From NCBI GenBank assembly GCA_001464125.1, contig LNEP01000006.1, forward strand, positions 62,001-126,000: a stretch of DNA of 64,000 bases, read 5' to 3'. The notes beneath the pieces were generated by a model, which searched no databases, was not told the origin of the DNA, and saw nothing but the letters and a program-made list of their open reading frames with translations. A program made the position numbers and the translations under genes. Source of the stretch: Betaproteobacteria bacterium Ga0077540 (GTDB lineage: Bacteria; Pseudomonadota; Gammaproteobacteria; Burkholderiales; Methylophilaceae). Shown one piece after another: positions 1 to 6,700 of the stretch (position 1 is the first letter of the stretch; every line of letters begins with the position of its first letter).

Positions 1-62
1 TCAAAATGCGTCTCGATTCAATTAATTGCGTGAACGTTGAATTAATCTGTGGCTTAATTCAG

Positions 63-68
63 TATAAT
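63..68 (+). promoter_or_regulatory. possible -10 box upstream of the perM-like gene
   Basis: A perfect TATAAT lies 25 bases before the permease start. The best -35 candidate, TTGAAT at 37-42, is 20 bases away, longer than the usual 16-18, so the assignment is tentative. The rest of bases 1-93 is AT-rich and shows no gene. Confidence 0.3.
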
Positions 69-93
69 TTTAAAAACATGATTTTAACTCACT

Positions 94-1200
94 ATGGCTA
101 ATCAACCAAAAAACAACGCAGAAAATGGCAAAAATGGTCGCTTAAGTAGTGATCGTCGTTGGCTCATATTTTTGGGGTTGATTGGCTTCGTCATTTATTT
201 GCTTAGCCCTATTCTCACGCCGTTTTTAATTGCAGCTGTATTGGCTTACATTTGCGACCCGCTGGTTGACCGCCTAAGTGCAACCAGCGCTGGTAAATTT
301 TGCATGGGCAGAACCGCCGCCACTGTGCTCGTGTTACTGGCTATTTTGCTCGCCATCATCATGATGTTTCTAATTATTGTCCCCTTGTTGCAAAAACAAT
401 CGCTCCTCATCGCAGAGCGCCTACCTGCAATGGTGGATAACATCCGCCACTCCATAGAACCTTGGTTGCAATCTAAATTTGGCATCAGTTTGGCCATTGA
501 TAGCGCCCATGTACAAGACATCATCAGCAAAAATTGGAAAAGCACAGGTGATATTCTTGGCGAGATACTGAAAACTGCTGGCACCCAAGGCATGGCCTTT
601 ATTGGCCTACTCGCCAATTTGTTGTTGTTACCTGTGGTGCTATTTTTCTTGCTACGTGATTGGGATGAATTGGTCGCCAATATCGGTGAACTTATTCCCA
701 GAGATTGGATAGATAGTGTCACTGAGATTGCTAAAGAAGTAGACCAAGTAGTGGCTGAATTTTTGCGAGGCCAACTTTCTGTCATGGCAGCGCTATGCGT
801 TTTTTACAGCTTGGGTTTATGGTTGGTTGGTTTAGAGATGGCTCTCTCAATTGGCTTGATTGCAGGTTTGCTCAGCTTTATCCCGTATCTGGGTTTTGCT
901 TTGGCTTTTATCATGGCAGTGGTGCTGGCGGTATTACAGTTCACCTCTCTGGCAGAGGTCGTTCCAGTGTTAATCGTATTCGGCCTTGGCCAACTAGTCG
1001 AAAGCTTTATTCTAACCCCGCTACTCGTTGGTAACCGTATTGGTCTGCACCCAGTGATTGTGATTTTGGCTTTACTGGCTGGCGGACAACTGTTTGGCTT
1101 TGCTGGTGTGTTGCTTGCATTGCCAGTCAGCGCGGCGATTGCAGTGGGGTTACGTCACACCCGGGACAACTACTTAAGTAGCGACACCTACCTTAAGTAG
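94..1200 (+). CDS. AI-2E family transporter (PerM-like permease)
   Basis: This is a 368-residue inner-membrane protein of the AI-2E/PerM family. Members export small molecules or ions, but the substrate cannot be read from sequence. Hydrophobic segments lie near residues 22-50, 72-100, 160-190 and a dense block from about 225 to 350. A soluble loop between the second and third segments is typical of the family. It sits 15 bases before hda in the same direction; a permease next to hda is a common betaproteobacterial arrangement. The hydrophilic N-terminus has no signal peptide. Family assignment is firm and the substrate is unknown. Confidence 0.85.
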   Translation: MANQPKNNAENGKNGRLSSDRRWLIFLGLIGFVIYLLSPILTPFLIAAVLAYICDPLVDRLSATSAGKFCMGRTAATVLVLLAILLAIIMMFLIIVPLLQKQSLLIAERLPAMVDNIRHSIEPWLQSKFGISLAIDSAHVQDIISKNWKSTGDILGEILKTAGTQGMAFIGLLANLLLLPVVLFFLLRDWDELVANIGELIPRDWIDSVTEIAKEVDQVVAEFLRGQLSVMAALCVFYSLGLWLVGLEMALSIGLIAGLLSFIPYLGFALAFIMAVVLAVLQFTSLAEVVPVLIVFGLGQLVESFILTPLLVGNRIGLHPVIVILALLAGGQLFGFAGVLLALPVSAAIAVGLRHTRDNYLSSDTYLK

Positions 1201-1215
1201 TGATCTACAAGCACT

Positions 1216-1821
1216 ATGAAGCAACTACTACTGGATATCCAGCCACCAGCCCCGCCTAGCCTCCACAACTTTATTGTAGGTAAAAATCAAGAGGCGCTGG
1301 CCAATCTTTATGCTGCCATTCAAGGCACTGCTCCCTCTAGATTTGTCTACCTATGGGGCGCCTCTGGGAGCGGCAAGTCTCATTTACTAGCGGCAGCCAA
1401 AGGTCTAGGTGCACACGTGGCAGACGATGTGCATTTACTAGATGCAGATGCTCAAATTGCACTCTTTAATCGCTACAACCAAATCAAAGAACAAGGTGAA
1501 ACACTCATTACAGCTGGCCTGTACGCACCCACACAAATGGCGTTGCGGGATGATTTAGCCACTCGCCTTGCTTGGGGCTTGGTGTATCAATTACAACCAC
1601 TAAGCGACGACGAAAAAGCGCAAGCCCTACAAGCCCACGCACAAGAGCGTGGCATGAAATTACCTATTGAAGTAGTGGATTACTGCTTACGATATTTGCG
1701 ACGCGATCTACCTACCTTAATGGCTGTGCTAGACGCGTTAGACGAGTGGTCACTCACGGAAAAAAAACCGGTGACTGTGCCCATGCTTAAAAAGTTATTG
1801 CAACTGGATTTGGGGATTTAA
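1216..1821 (+). CDS. hda: DnaA regulatory inactivator Hda
   Basis: Hda is a DnaA-related AAA+ protein. Together with the DNA-loaded beta clamp it promotes ATP hydrolysis by DnaA and so limits re-initiation. The 201-residue protein starts with a QLLLDI segment, which fits the clamp-binding motif at the Hda N-terminus. It has a P-loop GASGSGKS at 48-55 and a Walker B-like DDVHLLD near 70-76. It lacks the DNA-binding domain IV of DnaA, and its length is slightly below the usual 210-240. It probably shares a transcript with the upstream permease. Confidence 0.9.
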   Translation: MKQLLLDIQPPAPPSLHNFIVGKNQEALANLYAAIQGTAPSRFVYLWGASGSGKSHLLAAAKGLGAHVADDVHLLDADAQIALFNRYNQIKEQGETLITAGLYAPTQMALRDDLATRLAWGLVYQLQPLSDDEKAQALQAHAQERGMKLPIEVVDYCLRYLRRDLPTLMAVLDALDEWSLTEKKPVTVPMLKKLLQLDLGI

Positions 1822-1840
1822 TCTCTACTAAATTTTAACT

Positions 1841-1860
1841 GGGTCAGACACGATTTATTT
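1841..1860 (+). repeat. 20-bp direct repeat, copy 1
   Basis: GGGTCAGACACGATTTATTT matches the copy at 2750-2769 at 17 of 20 positions in the same orientation. The pair brackets the lipoprotein gene. A GGGTCAGA-type core next to an orphan gene resembles, from memory, the flanks of REP-associated transposase (RAYT) genes. No transposase is present here. Confidence 0.5.
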
Positions 1861-1937
1861 CCATTTCCACTGGCCTAGCTACCACATCACGGGCGTATTG
1901 GTTGTCACTTTTGTCGTGAAGGACGGAGTCTAGGGAT
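1844..1937 (-). pseudogene. possible 3' remnant of a lost gene
   Basis: An open frame of about 31 codons on the minus strand ends with TGA inside the direct repeat at 1841-1860. It has no start codon of its own, and its composition looks protein-like (for example DNQYARDVVARP). It may be the tail of a gene replaced by the lipoprotein gene, or chance. I do not recognise it. Confidence 0.2.
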
Positions 1938-2651
1938 TTAATATTCCGTATCTAAAAAATCACCTCCTGGCATATGACTTTGCAGTAAATGCTTACCCAT
2001 ACGCTGTATATCCCATCCCAGCATCACTCCATCTGGCTTGAGTCTGAATTTGATGCGTAACGCACCGCCGTTTCGTTCTATCTCTTCAAATACACTCGCC
2101 GGAATGCGTGAAGCCACTGGAATAGTGTAGTCGCCTGCGAGTTCGTCTCTGTAATTGCTTGCCCAGGGTCCATAATGAGCTATTCCAGTGTTCTGAGATA
2201 CTTCTTTACGCCGCGCGACCTCTTCAGATGTTGTAAGCGGGGCAGGAATAAATCCGGGCCTAGAAATATCTTTACCGTTGCTATCATAATAGGCACCACT
2301 ACCCCAATGAATTTGGGCGGCTATTCCTTTTTGACGCCATATAACCCTAACCTGCTGCGGTATTCGTGGCATGGGGAAGCCCATCTTGTCAGTGTTTTTA
2401 TAGGTTGAACGTGCTTTACGATAAAACGGTCTTTCCATACCATCGGCAAACATCTCAACGCCTAGCATTTCTGCATCTTTTACTGCGTTTACAATTAGCT
2501 CTCCAGCGACTAGTTTCCGTTCTGTATTCTGCTGGGTTGTCATATTGGGTTTACTACTTTCCGCTACACAGGCGTTCATGAGTAAGGGTACCGTTAGTAA
2601 TCCAACTCCAGCCCATTTGTATGTTAGTTTAATCATGGTTTGATTTTCCAT
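1938..2651 (-). CDS. putative lipoprotein of unknown function
   Basis: The reading frame encodes 237 residues. A lysine plus a hydrophobic stretch near residues 8-28 ends at MNAC, a weak lipobox, so this is probably a lipid-anchored envelope protein. The first in-frame ATG gives MENQTMIKL; the second, at MIKL five residues later, would give a more usual signal peptide. The body has no motif I can name. It resembles small lipoproteins near secretion or RHS loci, some annotated DUF2931, but I cannot confirm that. It lies downstream of the RHS/beta-helix genes, is flanked by 20-bp direct repeats, and could be an accessory or immunity-type protein. Confidence 0.55.
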   Translation of the reverse strand: MENQTMIKLTYKWAGVGLLTVPLLMNACVAESSKPNMTTQQNTERKLVAGELIVNAVKDAEMLGVEMFADGMERPFYRKARSTYKNTDKMGFPMPRIPQQVRVIWRQKGIAAQIHWGSGAYYDSNGKDISRPGFIPAPLTTSEEVARRKEVSQNTGIAHYGPWASNYRDELAGDYTIPVASRIPASVFEEIERNGGALRIKFRLKPDGVMLGWDIQRMGKHLLQSHMPGGDFLDTEY

Positions 2652-2653
2652 TT

Positions 2654-2740
2654 TTATTGTACTTGCAAGTCACCCAGGGTAAAGCCATGAGCTATTAGCG
2701 ATGCTAAATAGGCATTCATATCGACACGCCCTACGGATGC
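2654..2740 (-). pseudogene. possible 3' remnant upstream of the lipoprotein gene
   Basis: A short minus-strand frame of roughly 28 codons ends at TAA 2654-2656, just before the lipoprotein start. It reads like a protein tail (MNAYLASLIAHGF) and is closed upstream by a TGA. No ribosome-binding site precedes its internal ATG. It may be debris from an earlier gene at this repeat-flanked spot. The rest of 2652-2770 holds only the second direct repeat. Confidence 0.2.
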
Positions 2741-2749
2741 AAATCAATG

Positions 2750-2769
2750 GGGTCAGTCTCGATTGATTT
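2750..2769 (+). repeat. 20-bp direct repeat, copy 2
   Basis: GGGTCAGTCTCGATTGATTT is the partner of the copy at 1841-1860, 909 bases away in the same orientation. It ends one base before the stop codon of the beta-helix gene. Confidence 0.5.
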
Positions 2770-2770
2770 T

Positions 2771-3739
2771 TTATTTCTTAGTGTTGTTGTTCTCTGTATA
2801 GCTGGTATCGCCATTCTCTCGTACAAGGTTTTCAAACCCTTCGATGGTGTTGCCTTCAATGAGCACATCTTTGGAATCGAGTAGATTAATCGCCACTGGG
2901 GCTTTGCCGCTAAATAATCCACCTTTGTAGATAATGCGGTTGTTGCGGATGATGCCTCCCTTTGCGTCGCGTAGTTTGATTGCACCGTCTTTAATCTGGA
3001 TGTTGTATTTCTTTTGGGTTTCGGTGTCGCCATTCTTGTTACTGTGGATGATGATGGTGTTGTTTTCGATAACAGGGTATTGACCCATTAAGTAAATAGC
3101 GGTGTTGTCATCCACCTCTATGGTGCTGTTGCGGATGGTGTTGTGGTTGTCTGCCAGTTGCACACCACGGTAGGTGGCAAAGATACTCATGTTCTCGATA
3201 GTGATGTTTGCGTCTTGGTATTGGGGAGGGAGCTTGTCGGGGCCATCTAGATAGGAAATGTCTTCGCAATAAGGGGAATATAAACTGCATGTAGTTCGCT
3301 TATTGTTCTTATTGTATACGCTGATGTATAGGGTGCCTGGTGGATTATGAATTACCCCTATCGCTTTAATTGACTTTGACTCTACACCCCCCCCCTTAAT
3401 TAATATATCTTTCACCCTAAAAACAGAAATTCCTTGCGCACCTTTTGCATGCAGTGACTGGCTAGATAATTTTCTTCGGTTAAGGTTGATTTCCACATTC
3501 GACGAATGGATAGCTATCGGTGTTGGACTATCGTACATCAATTCCCACCCATGATTTAGATATGAACGCTCGGTAAGTTTAATATCATCTGCAATACAAT
3601 AATTACCTGAAGAATTGATAACAATAACGTTATCCTTGGGTAACACATCATTTTGGCTGAGACTAGTACACTCTTCAGCTTGAGTTACACCCGATACAAT
3701 CAGCAAACTCAGAACTCTTAATAATTTTATTATCTGCAT
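2771..3739 (-). CDS. secreted right-handed parallel beta-helix protein
   Basis: The gene encodes 322 residues with a Sec signal peptide at the N-terminus (hydrophobic to about residue 20, then TQAEE), so the product is periplasmic or exported. From about residue 95 there are repeated short turns of the type NITIENMSI, NHNTIRNSTI, VIENNTIIIH, IIRNNRIIY and VLIEGNTIEG, the pattern of pectate-lyase-like beta-helix proteins. No catalytic site is visible. AAGGAAAA lies just before the ATG, and only 11 bases separate it from the RHS stop, so it is co-transcribed. Its place behind the RHS tip domain makes it a candidate partner or immunity protein. A G9 run lies inside the frame. Confidence 0.75.
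   Translation of the reverse strand: MQIIKLLRVLSLLIVSGVTQAEECTSLSQNDVLPKDNVIVINSSGNYCIADDIKLTERSYLNHGWELMYDSPTPIAIHSSNVEINLNRRKLSSQSLHAKGAQGISVFRVKDILIKGGGVESKSIKAIGVIHNPPGTLYISVYNKNNKRTTCSLYSPYCEDISYLDGPDKLPPQYQDANITIENMSIFATYRGVQLADNHNTIRNSTIEVDDNTAIYLMGQYPVIENNTIIIHSNKNGDTETQKKYNIQIKDGAIKLRDAKGGIIRNNRIIYKGGLFSGKAPVAINLLDSKDVLIEGNTIEGFENLVRENGDTSYTENNNTKK
3387..3395 (-). repeat. G9 homopolymer in the beta-helix gene
   Basis: Nine consecutive C on the plus strand (G on the coding strand) encode consecutive glycines at about residues 115-117 of the beta-helix protein. A tract this long is prone to slippage. A change of one base would cut off about two thirds of the protein. Confidence 0.8.
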
Positions 3740-3750
3740 CTAGCTTTTCC

Positions 3751-6700
3751 TTATTTGCAATTGGTTGGCAATATTGTGCCTTCGAAGACTTTTTGGTCTA
3801 TCGGTTTACCGTGTTCGCATAAAAAAGTGGCACGATTGCTGGTGGCTTGTTTTTTGTTATAGGCTGCGCTGCTTAAGTCTGTTATATCAATGGCTCCATC
3901 AAACCATTCATTAAGTTTCTTTTGCAACACATCAATTTTGGCACCCGATGGTGCTACTTTTTCATCCCCCTTCACATACCCATCCCCTTCATGCTCCTCA
4001 ATGGCATTAAACTCCTTGAGAAATTGGTAGAAGTCTTGCTCACTGATCTTACCTTGAGTAATGACATCATCGCCTGTGGCGTATTTTTTCATTTCCATAA
4101 ATACAAGTAGCTCCATGCTATGGGTGCGTGACTCGTTATTATCCCAATTGGCTATGGGTAATAAGCTCCAGTGGTTGTAAGTATAATCTGGATGACTGCC
4201 ATATCCGCCATGACCAAAGCCGACACTGAGCGGAAATGGGTTGTTGTTCTGGTCTCTATGCGCAAAGGTATCTTGGAATGCATGCATATACTCACCAAAC
4301 AGTTGTAAGCCAGCATTTTTACTCACGCATTTCTCCGCTGTTTCTGAGGCGTTGAGTAGGCGTTGTAATTGGGTATTGCTTGGCCTTACCCCAGTGTTGG
4401 TATCTGTAAATGGGTCACCGTAGTCGTTTACCTTGCCAGATACTTTGCCCGTGTTAGGGTCGATATTAATATCTTCAATTGCAGTAAAGTGATAGGTGAG
4501 CAAACGGGCTCTGTGTTCGTCGGTAATGCCACTTGATATGTTAAGTGGTTCAGTATCTGGATTATCATCAACATACTGCGCCGCCAGTGCAATGATCCTG
4601 GCATCGTCTGCGGGCACACCTGTTGCAACCGCCAAGAAGAACGTCATATAGTAATGAATATCACTTTGGTATAACCCCAGTGGATCCAGCTTATTCAGCG
4701 GATCATTATTCACATAGGCATACGGGTCAGCGCCATCAGGGAAGCCTAGCGGGTCTGGGGTGAGGTATCTGCCCGTATCGGGGTTGTAATCACGTTGGTA
4801 GTTGTAATATAAACCTGTGGCTTGATCTTGCCATTGACCGGGTAGGCGTAATGCAAGATCGAAGTTGTTTGCTTGATTGCTTTGGTTTGGATTGCCACGC
4901 CCCTCTCGCAATGACGAGGGTATAAGGTTACCCCACGCATCGTATTCCGCTTGCCAGATGATCTTGCCTTGTTCATCGGTGGCGGCAATGGGGGCATGAC
5001 GTCTATCGGTATGAATAGCGATGATGCCTTCTGCACTTTGTTTGTCTGATGGTTGGGTATGTGCCGTGGGGGTGTTTATCACCGCTACAGGAGTTTGGTT
5101 GATATACAGATATTGTTGAATCACGTTGCCTGCTTCATCCAGTTCTGCAATGCGCTGTTGTTTGTCATAGAGGTAATAGCGGATTTGGCTTGTGTTGGTT
5201 TGTTGATTGTTTGTTGATGTTAGGTAACTGGCCATGATACGTTCACCCAAGGCATTGTGTTGGTAGGTGGCGATGGTTTGTAGGTTGCTATTAGTTTGCA
5301 CAGCAGTGAGTTTGCCCCAAACATTGTATTGATAGCGATAGTGCTGATCCGTTGTGGTTCTGCCTGCCTGGTCTAGTGTTGTTTCTGCCATGTCTGCTTG
5401 GCTTAATCTGACTTTGGCTATGCCAGTATCGTTATTGTGGGTTGGTGTGGTGCTGACCACCGCCTTAATAAAACCTGAATGTGGTGGGGTGGTAAAGGTA
5501 TTCCAGCCTGTGTAGGCGTATTCTTTCACTTTGCCTTGTAAATCTCCAGTGTTGATTTGTTCTGAGATGAGGCGTCTGCCTGCATCGTATTGGTAGCTGG
5601 CTTTAATCAACGGGCTGTTTGCTTTGTTGTTTTGCAATTGTTTGCTATGCGATACGCTGGTTAATCGTCCTGCTAAATCAAACGCATAACTATCCGTAAT
5701 GCCGTTGCCATGGGCAATATGGGTGATGCCGCTAAAGGGGTGTGCTTTGATGTCTGTGACCACCTGTTCTGTTGTGGCAATTTGCAGAGGTAAATCGGGC
5801 ATATTGAGCCAGTCTGCGAGTTTATTGGTGAGGCTGGGCCAGATGGTTTTATGGATGGTCATGGCTTTGGTTAAGCCTGTTTTGCCATCTAGAGTAAAGA
5901 CCAGCCAATCACCATTAATGAGTTGCTTGGCTTTGACTTTACCATCGACAGTATAACGGGTATGGATATGGTAGGTTTTGGTCAGCCCATTTTTAAGCGT
6001 CAGCGTGGTGGCTTTGTCTATCTCACGGCCTAGTAGGTCTTGGCTATAACTGAGCGTTTGATAGCTATCTTTAATTTGGCTAAGCCCAAACAGATTGTAG
6101 GCATAGTGAACACTAGCTGTTTGTTTGGGTTGTGGGTGAGTTGCGGTTTTGGTGTGCAAGCGGCCAGCAACATCATAGGTGTATTCTATCTGCGTACCGT
6201 CGGGTTGCTGTATCTTAGAAATGCGATTAGCAGCGTTGTAATCAGCGATATGCGTGCCGTGTTGTGGACTGCTAAATTGGATGATACGGCCAAAGTCATC
6301 TTGTATTTGCACTGGCTGTGAGTTGCTTTGTTTGCTTGCAGTTTGCACTGGCGCTTGATCAGCCATTGCACTAAAGTGAGCATCCATATAGCCATCGGGG
6401 GTCATTCTCACCTGCGCGTATCCTTGATTACTCACTGCGCTCAGCGTCATACGATTGAGCGGATCAATATGTTGCACCCAGTGGTTTTGTGGCGTGGCGG
6501 ACAAATCTGTATTGCTATAGTCCCATGTATCTAGGCCACCATCCGGGCTTAGGCGTTGTGTCAGCCTATTCTGATTATCCCGCCAGAAATACCAAGCACG
6601 GGCAACGGTATCAGGGGCATCTGCCGTAAACCATTGTTGCGTTGTTACTTTCTCGCCTTGTTTATGTTGCCCTTTTTCCCAATCTTTCCATTCAACACGG

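Noticed and set aside
2731..3033. 100-codon minus-strand frame over the end of the beta-helix gene
   Set aside because: It overlaps a well-supported secreted protein in another frame and has no start context or protein features.
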